64,000 nt of DNA. Source: Argyresthia goedartella (taxonomy: Eukaryota > Arthropoda > Insecta > Lepidoptera > Argyresthiidae). The position numbers and the translations under genes are program-made. Position 1 is the stretch's first letter; the number at the start of each line of letters is the position of its first letter. The notes beneath the pieces are model-generated. The model searched no databases, was not told the DNA's origin, and was given only the letters and a program-made list of their open reading frames with translations. The stretch is taken from contig OX463815.1 in assembly GCA_949825045.1 (NCBI GenBank), forward strand, positions 27,271,356-27,335,355, given 5' to 3'. Below, in pieces: positions 1 through 10,529 of this stretch.

Positions 1-484
1 GCTGCCCAACGATGAAGACCAGGCTCAACGCCATGACGGCAGAGCTGAAGCGCCGACTTGATCTCCACGCGGAAGAATCTTGGGAACGCCACGTCGAGTC
101 CATGGGCGACCACGTCCCCTCCGTGCATCGCCTATGCCGGGATTTGTCGACTACTCCAACTCCCGTCCGACCAATCCTGGGCTGCGACGGCCTACCAAGA
201 TTTCGAGCCCAAGACCGTGCGGAGATCTTCGCCGAATGCCTCGAGAAGCAGTTCAAGCCGAACCCTACGGATGATGTGGAGCACGTCGCAGCAGTCGAGA
301 GACACCTGCGAGAGTACTTCGCCTCGGCGATAGCTCCCGAAGAGGACCCCACCGTCGTCACGCCCGGCCAGATCATGCGTGCATTCAGACGTACCAAGCC
401 CAGGAAAGCCCCGGGCGCAGACCACATACCTAACATGGCGCTGCTACATTTGCCGCCACGTACTGTGGCGGCCGTTACGCGCCT
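1..484 (+). mobile_element. Jockey-like LINE ORF2 fragment, identical to 19726-20209
   Basis: This stretch reads as the region between the endonuclease and the reverse transcriptase of a jockey-like LINE ORF2. Every base I compared matches 19726-20209, and the shadow reading frames match too. Identity stops sharply after base 484: the full copy continues into the RT fingers, while here the sequence changes to AT-rich DNA next to cuticle gene A. The left end runs off the window. LINEs are normally truncated at the 5' end and keep their 3' end, so loss of the 3' half is odd. A secondary deletion, a rearrangement or an assembly join could each explain it. Confidence 0.93.
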
Positions 485-577
485 AATTCTACATTCTCAT
501 TACACCTGGAAGCTGATAAAATATCTGAAAACATGATAAGAATGATGATGATGGTGAAATTGGTGATGATAACATAC

Positions 578-1569
578 CCGTTATGGTGATCAGCGGTATA
601 GGTGACCTTCCTGAAGGAGCCGTCTGGCTGCAGCAGGGAATACTCGCCCTTCACCACGTCACCATCGCGACTCTCATGATGAGACTTGTGGTCTCCGGTG
701 TGAGGGTCCTCCACGGAGTATGAGTAGCCGTATTTTGGGTGCGCCTGAAATATCAAGGAGATATCATCATTTTGTACTTCTTACTTCATCATCATCATTC
801 TCAGCCCTCGTTCCCTCACTGCTGGGTTCATGTCTATAGCGAAGTCCTCTCGGTCACCTACCAACCGCTTAAAATTTGAAGGGATATAATAAATATTTTG
901 GTAGTTAGGACAGCGTAACAACTTTTTATCTGCCTACGAAGCCAAGGGTCCCGGGTTCGAGTCCCGGTGGGGGCAAATATTTGTTTGATGAGAATGGATG
1001 TTTGTACCCTAGTCATGTTTGTTTATCTATCTAAGTATAATATTTATCTTTATAAGTATGTGAATCGTTGTCTAGTACCCAAAGTACCCAAGATACAGGG
1101 AATCCTAGTTTGGGGCTAGATTAATTTGTGTAAATAGTGTCCAAGTTATTATTATCTCTGTAGGCAAAAAATATGAATGACACGAGTTATGATCGAAGTG
1201 GGATATTTAACCAGGAGATTTAACAAGGATAAAAATAAACTTACAAATTCACCGACATAATGATCCTCGTGATGTGCAGGAGCGTGGACTACCGGAGCCA
1301 CGTGGGCAGCGGCGTGCACCTCATGCAGGGCAGGCGCGTGGTGCAACACGGGTCCTGCGTGCACCGACGTATAGTGCACAGGAGCCTCATGCTGCACGTC
1401 ATGTCTCACGATATTCTGGGAAGACACCGCTGGAGCATGGTGCACCAGCCCCGCTTGACACACAGCCAACAACGCACACGCTGCCAGGACCTAAAACACC
1501 GATTTAGGTAAGATCAAGATATGCATAGCAAAATTTAATGGTTTTACGTGCTGCGCTTACTTTGGACAT
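578..1569 (-). CDS. RR-2 cuticular protein gene A, last exon missing
   Basis: Three exons are visible on the minus strand. Exon 1 is 1569-1561 (Met-Ser-Lys) followed by a GTAAGC donor. Exon 2 is 1490-1245, after a TTTTAG acceptor and before GTAAGT. Exon 3 is 744-578, after TTTCAG and before GTATGT. Frames join as phases 0, 0 and 2, giving 140 residues. Exons 1 and 2 encode a hydrophobic signal peptide and a His/Ala/Val-rich stretch. Exon 3 starts [20 protein letters not shown] and contains [13 protein letters not shown] and YTADHHNG, the RR-2 chitin-binding consensus of secreted exoskeleton proteins. The final exon, expected to begin FNAVV, is not present before the LINE fragment at 1-484. 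Intron 2 (745-1244) holds a SINE. Either the last exon lies left of the window or the gene is broken. Confidence 0.88.
900..1158 (+). repeat. tRNA-derived SINE, family A, copy 1
   Basis: A tRNA-like head with an RNA polymerase III B box (GGTTCGAGTCC at 954-964) is followed by a body ending in TACAGGGAATCCTAGTTTGG and a TTATTATTATC tail. The 3' part recurs at 28810-28885 and, reversed, at 15036-15141. The element lies in intron 2 of cuticle gene A. The left edge is approximate. Confidence 0.8.
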
Positions 1570-1622
1570 TCTGCTTGAGACAAATACCTTGACGACTGGT
1601 ATGGCGCTGTTAGTAATCTCTT

Positions 1623-1630
1623 TTTATATA
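1623..1630 (-). promoter_or_regulatory. TATA box of cuticle gene A
   Basis: TATATAAA reads on the minus strand 61 bases before the ATG at 1569. This agrees with the 68-73 base spacing of the paralogues C to F. Confidence 0.7.
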
Positions 1631-1639
1631 ACAAACAAA

Positions 1640-2400
1640 ACATCGAGAGACGGCTAGGCAGGGAGGGGGATCTTAGTCCAGGCGATATCCGATCGGATCA
1701 CACGTAATTGCATTGCCAATCTGTTCACTTTATCGTGTGTTGCAACGGACACTCGTGTGGAGAAAATTGTCTAACAAAGTTTAATGTCCATAAGTTTCAG
1801 TCAACACGACGTATTGGAAGTCGTCAAGAGCTGTCATCATTAAGGCTAACATGGTAGGCTATTCTCAAGCGCCTGGGTGTATTTTCATGCCGCAGCATGT
1901 GTACAAGATTTGTTTAAATCTAGAACTATGTGGATTTGTTTGATTGCACATAGATTCGGAGTCTTGAACAACTTGACAAATATATTTAGTCGAACATAAT
2001 TATTTGTTAGTACGCGTCAGATGCATTATATTGATGTCATAAGCGGTTGTTGAAACCTCGCGTTTTGTGTACTTGAGATTACCTCATAGCAGACTTGTAA
2101 TTCACCAGCAAATTGTAACAATCTATCCCACTACCTACTTACTCTCAATAAACTGATCATAACTGTTTTTTTTTTTGAACTTTGTATTTTCTTGTTGACC
2201 TACGTAAAATAGTATAATAAGTAATTCATATTTATTCTTGGTGAAAGTTGATCCCAAAGCACATGCGATATGGATGACAGCACATGTTAATTTAATAACC
2301 AGTGGACCATTGAAACTATGACCACAAATTGGACAGTAAAGTAACTAACAACTTAACGTCAAGTATGGGGTGGCAGCTGCATCATGTTTTTTTGTTTTTT
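1640..2400. other. Intergenic, nothing recognised
   Basis: AT-rich sequence without a convincing reading frame. The first 150 bases may hold upstream control elements of cuticle gene A. The TTGACC...AAGGTC element of genes C to F is not seen here. Confidence 0.4.
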
Positions 2401-2600
2401 TGTGCCCAGGTTAAGCCAGTTTCATAATTCATTTGGCCCATTTCTGCAACTATGGAGATGAGACGTAGCGCATTAGTTCGGGCATCCACGGTGAGCCAGT
2501 TATTCAATACTTATTTTGAGTGACAGGGGGCTAGCCCAATGCCGCAGCATTAGTGATATGAAAGTTTCCTCACAGCGTTTTCCATCTGCGTGACACATAT
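2400..2600. repeat. SINE-like family B, degraded copy
   Basis: The core GTGACAGGGGGCTAGCCCA followed by GCCGCAG and then GTTTCCTCACA is shared with copies at 15680, 27890 and 44862. The 44862 copy is the most complete and shows a tRNA-like end. The first 90 bases of this interval match poorly. Confidence 0.6.
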
Positions 2601-3535
2601 TGAAAATATGATATTTAGAAAATTATACTGAGAAATATAAGCGAATAATTTGTATAAATAACCTATGTGCAAGTCTCACATGGCTTACAAAACTCCAATT
2701 ATAATATTGCTCTACATCATGAGACATGAGGCTCATGTCAGTAACTTAGTAGTTTAGATGGGTAAGTGTTCGTTATTTTATTAATTGCATTTGGATTTAT
2801 TTGAAAAGAAGGCTAAAGCCTAAACCTATAAGTTTTAATCAAACTTTTACCACGGTTCTAATTGACTCATTAGCTAGCTGTATTCTAGTTACTAAACTGT
2901 ATGGATTTTGGGATAACGTTAATAATGTTGTCCGTCCAGAATAGATTTCAATAAGAACGAATTAAGAAACTAATGTCAAGCAAACTATCTATTACACAGA
3001 TCAACGACGATATTTCGGTTTAATTGATAAGTTTACGAATACCTTTCAGCACTCTACCGTTTAGATTTTAACAAGTGGTGCCCTCTGTAGAAAACCTGCA
3101 TATTTCAACTGAGCACAGTCTCGAAAGCTTTCACTTCTCGGCGTCTGCGCCGTATGGGCATGTCTTCGCGTATAATAACCATGTTAAAGTGTGGCCTCAT
3201 AGATGGCTCTGTACACTGAAACAATAATACAATACTATATGAATTATTAACAGGTATTGACTGGATAGACGCCCCAAATTTAGGTGTACATAAGCAGGTT
3301 ACTGGTATACAAAATGGGCCATCCTGAAACTTTGGAATGAAGTACCTATACGTACATATGTAGATAACGTGTATTCCTTCGAACCTAACTAAAATAGAAG
3401 GAAGGTACCTGCTTCTTCAAAGAAAAAACATTGTTTTTAAGATTTCACACTGTTTTACTTCATGGGGCAACTTAGCTTTTCACAGGACTTACAAACAAAT
3501 CAACAAAATATTTTACAACAGTAATGAAATTAAAC
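2600..3535. other. Intergenic, nothing recognised
   Basis: AT-rich sequence between the SINE-like copy and the 3' end of cuticle gene B. No RR motif, RT motif or clear repeat was seen. The last part should contain the 3' UTR of gene B; I saw no canonical AATAAA on the minus strand close to the stop codon. Confidence 0.4.
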
Positions 3536-6027
3536 CTAATAAGACACATAATAAAATCTTGGTCTGTAATATGACGAAGCGGGATCTGAATCCATAGTTT
3601 CCACTTGAGGTTTTTCTGTATCTGTAGACTCCGCTTCTATGGTCATTTCCTTCTTGGCCATTACAGGCATCATGACCATATTACTTGTGTTGAGACTTGC
3701 TTCATTGGGCATAAACATTGGAACCATTTCTGGAGAAACTTTGGGTGGAGTAACTTCTAATGGCTCCAGTGCTTCCATTTTTGGTGCCTCTATCATCTTG
3801 ACCGGTGCTTTATCTCCCATCTTCGTCGGCTCAAAGTGCATAGCTTTTTCCATCTCTATATCAGATTTTTTAGGTTCTTTGGGCGTTTCTTCGGATTCAA
3901 TGACGGGCTTTGGTTCTTTGACTTCTGTTTTGTGCTGATGATCTTTACCGGGAAAGTAATGATTGATCTTGATTCCATTACCGACGGGGAAGAACTGTCG
4001 AGTTGAACCAGATACGGAATATGCGTGGTCTCCGTGCTTGTTGAAACTCTTGCTGACGACGGCGTTGAAACTGAAAGATAATAAGTTTATTAACTGCTTG
4101 GAGAACTCTTTCATGAAGACGTTGGATATCTGGAGATTAATGTTAGATTATCAAGTCAAGATGCTACATACATATCATGCTTGGATTATCGTTAAGGCCC
4201 TAGGGTATTTTAACTATGTGTTTTCGGTACATGTTCAGGAAAAAAAAACCAATGGGAAGACAATGTTTATCAAGTTACAAACCTCAAATTACAGTTTTTT
4301 TTTTATTACAGTTTTATTACAGTTTATTAACAATTAATGAAACTATTTGTCTTAAAAACATATCTTTACTAATAAGTTTTGCGTAATCTTCCCCAATCCG
4401 TTACTGTGACGTGAACGCGGTTAATTCTGAGCTGACTAGATGAATAAGTTGTAGTAAATTGTGATACCTACCCATGATGGTCATCAGCGTCATACTCGAC
4501 CTTCCGCAGCGAGCCGTCGGGTTCCACCAGGCTGTATTGTCCCCACACCCGGTCTCCGTCGCGACTCTCATGATGGTGCTTGTGGTCGCCTGTCTTATGA
4601 TCTGATACTGCGTACTCGAACTCGTATTTGGGATATACCTGAAAGGGGTAGATTATAAGACTATAAAATAAAAGGGTTAGCTGGAAGAACTGGTATATAC
4701 CGAACGACCAAACGTCACAAACGACACAAACGAGGGGTGTGTCTGTCTGTCTGTCCGTGACACCCTAGCAATCAAACCAGTCGATGGATTTTAATGCGGT
4801 TGTTTGTAAATGGCGGCAGGATTCCCTGCCCCGTAAGGCGAGGGTGGTTAGATATGTTTTATTAAAGTCGGTTCAGTAGTTCGAAAGTTATCAGCTTAAC
4901 AAGTAAAAGCGGTCAAACGGGTGGACGGATTTTAAAGCCTTTGTTTTGTAGTTGGTGCAATGGTTATAAGATATATTTTATTAAAATAGTTTCAGCGGTT
5001 ATAAAGTTATCAGCCTGTTAACAAAATTTTAGCCGTAAGGTTATATTGATGTGTGAGGGATTTGTATTAAATTTTAAATTTATAGTTATATTTATGTGTA
5101 TTAAGGAAATGTCAACGACTACGCAATATATGCACAACTGAGGATCTACTAAATAAAGCACTAATGTATATGTCACCGTAAGATTGTCAAAACCGTTAGT
5201 TTATATACTAACACGTTAGTTTGTAAACTGTCGACAAATTGTAAACCAAACCGACAGGGTTTAGAATATACGTTTCTTTTGTTTTTACATGTCAACCTAT
5301 CACGAAGACTATCTGGAGCTTATCTATAGTCTTCACCTAAGCTATCGCAGTGTTTGCCATGGTATTTCCTTTGCAATTCAAGGTTAAAACAGTTCAAAAT
5401 TTACAGGTTTTATTATGAACAAAACGGTTACACAGTACAGTTGGTACAGTTTACAATTTATCGATAGTTTATAAACTAACGAGAAAAAACATTAGATTGT
5501 AAACAAACGGTTTTGACAATCTTACGGTGACATATGTAATATATTGTCGGCGCGGTTTGTTCGGTTAATTTTATGTTTTGACATTTTATAAATTCTAATT
5601 CATATTTAAATGCATTTTGACGATTTTGATTGTATTTTTTTTTTAGTTTTGTAAATTGTGTAATATTTTTTTTCTCATTACGTATATTTAGTAGTTTAAT
5701 AAAACACACTACAGATATATAACTAGTTGAGTCTGTGGGTCACACGTCCACAAATTAAATAATAGGACATAATCAATAACTTATATCTAAAATCTTTTGT
5801 TCTAAGTAAATCATTTACTATAGCTATCCGCGTCCACGTCCATAAAGTTGTGAAGGACTTACATGAGGGCTGTATTTGATCCATGTTTGCGCCTTTGGCG
5901 GATGGTACACTTTAATCACCTGCCATCCATCGTCACCTGTATTGTGTGTGAAACTGTTGTCATAGCCATTTCTGTGGTCGACTAACACCGCACCGCAAAG
6001 CCCCACGAAGCAAATAGTTAAGGTAAC
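3536..6027 (-). CDS. RR-2 cuticular protein gene B with long Met/Glu-rich tail
   Basis: Three minus-strand exons are visible. The first is 6027-5863 (acceptor TTCCAG, donor GTAAGT), the second 4638-4472 (TTTCAG to GTAGGT) and the third 4070-3536 (TTTCAG to TAG). The frame is continuous and gives 288 residues. The first encodes a hydrophobic signal-like stretch ([11 protein letters not shown]) and a short linker. The second gives [20 protein letters not shown] and [13 protein letters not shown]. The third completes the RR-2 domain (GFNAVV), then runs on for about 160 residues rich in Met, Glu, Lys and Pro, ending [12 protein letters not shown] first exon with the ATG must lie above 6027, but I could not find one with confidence. 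The intron 4639-5862 contains a MITE. The family acts in the extracellular chitin matrix. Confidence 0.85.
4725..5000. repeat. Degraded dispersed repeat in intron of gene B
   Basis: The stretch shows two related blocks: a GTCTGTCTGTCTGTCCG microsatellite, then twice a phrase like GGATTTTAA...TATTAAA...GTTCAG...AAAGTTATCAGC. It resembles the many lepidopteran repeats with CTGTCTGT and GTTCAGTAGTT phrases. The family is not identified. Confidence 0.35.
5168..5535. mobile_element. MITE with inverted termini, in intron of gene B
   Basis: The left end from 5168 (ATATGTCACCGTAAGATTGT...) and the right end up to 5535 are inverted copies over about 30 bases, reaching into CAAAACCGTT. Inside, phrases like AGTTTATA and TTGTAAAC recur in both orientations. 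It is about 370 bases long and has no coding capacity. This fits a non-autonomous DNA transposon. I could not fix the target-site duplication; the flanks are AT-rich. Confidence 0.75.
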
Positions 6028-6029
6028 CT

Positions 6030-7815
6030 GGAACAATTTCACACACTTCGTTACTAGGTATTTGAGCCAAACTGAATGAAGACAGTGGACACAAAACTGC
6101 CCTATTTGCCGGGATGCACATCTGCCGACACAGATTTAACTGACACTCAAAGTCACGCTGGCGTTCTCTCTCGTTTGGAGAATATCAACGCCAATATAAT
6201 AGGTAAATTAAGCAATTTAATGAAAAACGGATTGCGCTTTTTGTCTTAAACTTATATTTCACTTGCGAGATTAATTACAAATCATTTAATTTTCACCTTT
6301 TGGTACATTTTGAAGCACTTGGGTGAACTGCCACTAGCTAAATGTTCTAGTGAACTGTTGAAATATTGTCAAGATAGGAAGCATTATATAGCCGAACATT
6401 TCCAATTGTTATTACATAAAATTTGGGTTTATCTCTAATTTAAAGTAACTACTTCTCTCTTTACGAGAGAATAGTGTGGGTATCTTAAATTTTAAATGAA
6501 GAACTTTAGAGCTAGGAAAAACATTTTACTCAAAGTGTGAGGTTATATTTAGAATACATTTTTAAGTAATTTCGTTCCCCGTTAATTTCTATACTTACAA
6601 TCTAAAATATATAAAAAACATTGAAAAATTTGCTATTTTTATATTTTTTCTATTTTCTAATATCTCTATTCGAGTTTTTGTTTGTCATTTGAAGTTGTAT
6701 CTTTTATATCAATCAGTGGTATCCATCATCATCAGCCCATACCGACCCATTGCTGCGAATCGGCCCCTTCTGTAAGTGCCTATCTACTCAGTCCTGTGCC
6801 AACCGCATTCAGCGACATCAGTGCTATCCATACTATTCTTCAAATCGAAAGCTTGGAGTCGTTTATCATTTATCGTATCATCATAATCTTCTGAATCAAT
6901 GGAGGTATTGAGTACATTCTTACAATACCACGGGGAAGTCGTGGTCAATTTGAGCTAACTGGCTAAATGGGTACTCTGCCACCCAGTACAGGAAAAGACA
7001 ATTTATGAAATGTTTTTGTTGTATAATTTTGATTACAAAGAAATGAAGTATGATAGCGAAATTATAACAAAGTTAAGCGTATTTAATAAAACCCAATGTA
7101 GGTATTAAGTGTTGCCCAAAATTAGAGCCGTAATTATACCTGTAAGTAATATAAGAGCAAATTGCACGGTGTACAAGATTCCTTCAAATTATGATTTTCT
7201 TGGTTCAAAAAATCTACCAGTTTAATCTTAGCCGTAGTCCGAATTGACCCTCTATACCCAGTTCTTATAATTCCAAGAATCAGAATTCTACAAAGCGACG
7301 GCTTCTCTCTCCACTTCTCTTATCTTATCTCACATCTGCCGAATTCAATAGACGTGACGAATTCATTGTTATTTATTAATCGATTTTGCAACTTGTAGAG
7401 TTTTTGAAATGCACTAGAAATCTAAATCAGTGTAGTTCATTTTCGAACTTCCATATTGGATCTTATCAGGCTAAAACTGCCTTAGTCAGTAGCAAATACT
7501 CACCTTAGACAATATAACGAATCAAAGAGTATATAACCACGTTTCGGTCCGGGAAAAAGTCTAAAAAGCTTATAATTTTCGTAAACTTTACATAAACGTA
7601 AACATTTCTTTACTTCACTTTTGTCCCTAAATTTCGACAGCTATCTCAGTAGTATATTTTTACCAAACACTTCGATGCTTTATTCTGTGATTTAGAACCA
7701 CGAATTCTTTATGGCCATTTCTGCTGCTTCATTTCACAATGCCCATACTGACACACTGACACAGCTGGTAGAACACAACTGAATCCTGAAACGAGTTTGT
7801 GAATGGAAATTGATA
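6030..7815. other. Intergenic or 5' region of gene B
   Basis: This AT-rich stretch should contain the missing first exon and promoter of gene B. Minus-strand donors near 6590 (GTAAGTAT) and 7500 (GTGAGTATT) were examined, but none gives an in-frame ATG exon. At 6722-6840 there is a CATCATCATCAGCCC phrase like those found in RTE-type LINE tails of Lepidoptera. No other gene was seen. Confidence 0.4.
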
Positions 7816-7821
7816 CAATCT

Positions 7822-7839
7822 TTGACCCAGCAAGGTCAA
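7822..7839 (+). promoter_or_regulatory. TTGACC...AAGGTCAA palindrome upstream of gene C
   Basis: TTGACCCAGCAAGGTCAA contains a CAAGGTCA core of the FTZ-F1/ERR-type nuclear-receptor half site and an inverted TTGACC arm. Related sites stand before genes D, E and F. Here it is 209 bases from the TATA box, farther than in the paralogues. Function is inferred from conservation. Confidence 0.55.
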
Positions 7840-7993
7840 GCAGCCCACATGTGGTACTGCCAAAATGGTAGGCTTAACAAGTTTACAATTATAAAATAAT
7901 GAGAGCAGGCTACTGGTAAATTTTGGAGTTCATACAATCACCATTCCCAATGCATTGTAAATATATTTTTGTAAAGCTAAGAAACTAGCTAGT

Positions 7994-8029
7994 GGCTTGT
8001 TTGTCAACTTCCACTCCCCACGTAAGTTA
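7994..8029 (+). promoter_or_regulatory. Conserved promoter box of gene C
   Basis: A GGCTTG...TTGTCAACTTCCACT...GTAAG block matches 28986-29022 (gene D) and 49965-50000 (gene F, minus strand). It ends about 20 bases before the TATA box in all three. Confidence 0.55.
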
Positions 8030-8047
8030 AAAGGTTGCATAATTAAG

Positions 8048-8056
8048 TATAAAAAG
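8048..8056 (+). promoter_or_regulatory. TATA box of gene C
   Basis: TATAAAAAG lies 70 bases before the ATG at 8118, the same motif and nearly the same spacing as genes D and F. Confidence 0.8.
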
Positions 8057-8117
8057 TAATGGTGCAGCTGATTTATTAATCATTGTCTTGTTAGATACGA
8101 ACAGTAAAATAAAGACA

Positions 8118-8882
8118 ATGTTCACCAAAGTAAGTAATAGTATCTGCAATGTAAGAATTAGTATAAATAATCTAATAGTTACATTGCTAATTTATGGGAG
8201 TATTACTACACTTAATACCTGCGTATATTTTTGTCCTTACAGATCGTGTCCCTGTGCGTGCTGGTGGCGGTATCCCAGGCCGTGCTGCTGGAGCAGCCAC
8301 ACCACTACTCCTCCGCCGCCGCCGTCTCCTCACAGAGCATCGTGCGTCACGACCAGGCTCACGCCGCCCCCGTGTACCACGCCGCTCCCGCCCCGGTTGC
8401 CTACCACGCCGCCCCCGCTCACTACGCCGCCGCCCCCGTCCACTACGCCGCCCCCGTTACCAAGCTGGTATCCGCTCACCACGAGGAGGAATATGATGTA
8501 AGTTTATCCCCTTAATATCATCATCATCGTAATACGTAAGTTTCTCCACTCGACATGGGGTGTATTATTCGGTAGATAGCTCTCTCGCTGAGTGAAATGT
8601 TTGTTGTTACAGGCGCACCCCAAGTACGAGTACACATATTCGGTCGCCGACGGCCACACCGGCGACAACAAGTCCCAGCAAGAGTCCCGCGACGGCGACG
8701 TGGTGAAGGGCTCGTACTCGTTCCACGAGGCCGACGGCTCCATCAGGACCGTGGAGTACACCGCCGATGACCACAGCGGCTTCAACGCGGTGGTGCACAA
8801 CACTGCCCCAACTCACGCGCCCGCCCACGTGCTCAAGGCCGCCCCGGTCTACGCCGCCGCCCCTGCTTACTACCACCACTAG
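8118..8882 (+). CDS. RR-2 cuticular protein gene C
   Basis: Exons are 8118-8129 (MFTK, donor GTAAGT), 8243-8497 (acceptor TTACAG, donor GTAAGT) and 8613-8882 (acceptor TTACAG, stop TAG), all phase 0, giving 178 residues. Exon 2 finishes the signal peptide ([13 protein letters not shown]) and encodes an Ala/Pro/His/Tyr-rich low-complexity part with YHAAPA-like repeats, ending HHEEEYD. Exon 3 gives [20 protein letters not shown], then [13 protein letters not shown] and [12 protein letters not shown], a full RR-2 chitin-binding domain, and ends in Ala/Tyr with a YYHH terminus. The product is a secreted structural protein of the procuticle. The 3' UTR is almost the same as that of gene F. GC-rich third codon positions contrast with the AT-rich surroundings. 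Confidence 0.95.
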
Positions 8883-9067
8883 GCCATCCCGCCCAGAATC
8901 TGACTGATCAACGATTATTTATTGAAATATACAAATAAGGAAAATTTACAATTTATTTTATTTAATTTTTTGCTTTACCATTTTTGGCTTAATTACCTTA
9001 AATTGTAATCAAATTATTTAGCATGTATTTAGTAGTTCTTTGAAAAACTATATTTAGTTTCTTCAAT

Positions 9068-9947
9068 AGTAGTTTATGTGACTGCTACATAATGCCTAAT
9101 TATGTACAGTTACATACACTAGTTTATCTACATACATATCATAAGCTCTCTTTGATGTGTTCAGGAACCGCATGTTCGACCGGCATTGTGGCATTGATCA
9201 TTGCTCTGCAGTTGTTCAGTAGTACCAACTTCACATACAAACTAGGGGCGGCACGCAGGTGGGCATCAGCATTCGAAATTTGAATGTCATAATTTGACAA
9301 ATTTTGGTACATTATGGTCATAATGTATCAATATTCAGATAAGAAATGAGTTTTTACCAAGAAGTTTATTATAATGCTGGTCGTAACGTGTGGTTTTTGG
9401 ACGCAGTAAATAGGATTTATGATACCTGTGTAGATAAAAGCATTTACAGAATAGTCATGAAATAAAATACAGCAATAAACTTATTGTAACAGCAACGTTA
9501 CTAGGTTTATCTACACGCCTATCATAAACCCTCTAGTAAAGTAAAGATACTGCGTTCAAAAACCGCACATTATGACCAGCATAATGATATACTACTTGGT
9601 AAAAACTCATTTCTTATCTGAATATGACTTAATGTGTCAATATTTCGCCATATCCTGACATACAAATTTTAAACGCCGTCGCCCGCCCGCTTGCCGCCTC
9701 TAGTTTGTCCGTGAAGTTGGTACCACTGAACAATTAAACAAGCCACAATGCCGGACGTACATGCGGTTCCTGAACACATCAATGAGAGCTTATGATATTT
9801 GTGTAGATAAACTAGTATATGTAACTGTACATAATTAGGCATTAAAAGCCTCGCGTGATATTATAATGAAACTCACCTTCGGCTTGTTTCATAAACCCAC
9901 ACTCGAGTTTAAATGTCCTTCATTATGTATCAGTCACATGAACTACT
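9068..9947. mobile_element. Foldback element with long inverted arms
   Basis: The ends are AGTAGTTTATGTGACTGCTA at 9068 and its inverse at 9947 (one base differs in the first 15). The arms are long: phrases such as ACATACACTAGTTTATCTAC, GATGTGTTCAGGAACCGCAT and AAGAAATGAGTTTTTACCAA occur on the left and reversed on the right, around a centre near 9460. The right arm keeps a segment of about 90 bases (9840-9930) that the left arm lacks. A second, partial copy lies at 43867-44335. No protein is encoded. This fits a large palindromic non-autonomous DNA element. Confidence 0.8.
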
Positions 9948-10330
9948 AAAATTTTTGAAGGCCGTTTCAAAACACACATTTCATACAATATGACGTGTAG
10001 CAGATAATGTTACGCATATTGGCATCAATCATAAATAAACATTGCTCGCTCCTGAAAGAAGTAAATGAAAAGTGAAAAGAGTTCCTAAGAATTGGGAAAT
10101 TCATTGGCTTGAAGCTCGTTTACCGTTGAAGACCGAACATTTTATACCTAAACCTCGCTTTTAACCTTTCGAGCCCTCAACCTGTTTGTAAATCATGTCG
10201 ATTTTGTAAATTTAAAACCTTTAACGGTACATTGGCACCACAGTGGCATCACCAAGGCTTATGGGGTTACAACAACATAAGTGCAATATAAGTGTGAAAT
10301 AATTAAGCAAGTTTTAAACTTTACCTACAT
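9948..10330. other. Intergenic, nothing recognised
   Basis: AT-rich sequence between the foldback element and a decayed RT fragment. No motif was seen. Confidence 0.4.
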
Positions 10331-10334
10331 ATTA

Positions 10335-10510
10335 GTTTTAGAAGTCGAAAGATTGAATGTCATCCCAGATCCACATTTAATCCCCGCTGGCATTCCTCAA
10401 GGCTCCATATTAGGACCACTTCTGTTTATTGTCCATCTGAAGGACATCCCGAAACAACCATGAACAAAATTGGCTTGTTTCGCCGAATACATCGCCTGTT
10501 TCTCATCTTC
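10335..10510 (+). pseudogene. Decayed LINE reverse transcriptase fragment
   Basis: The translation contains AGIPQGSILGPLLFIVHLKD, the conserved RT block before the catalytic site in jockey-type LINEs. A stop and then a degenerate FAEYIACFSSS follow, where FADDTA-like residues are expected, so the catalytic aspartates are lost. It is a short inactive remnant. Confidence 0.75.
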
Positions 10511-10529
10511 CTATATTGATAAGATAAGA

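Noticed and set aside
950..975. tRNA gene
   Set aside because: Only a B-box region and part of a tRNA-like head are present, followed by a repeat body found elsewhere; it is a SINE.
5824..6042. Short single-exon secreted protein gene starting at 6042
   Set aside because: The start is GTG and sits before a CAG acceptor; a GTAAGT donor at 5862 joins it in phase 0 to the RR-2 exon at 4638, so it is an exon of gene B.
6600..6635. First exon of gene B with ATG near 6623 and donor near 6598
   Set aside because: The exon would end in phase 2, but the next exon needs phase 0.
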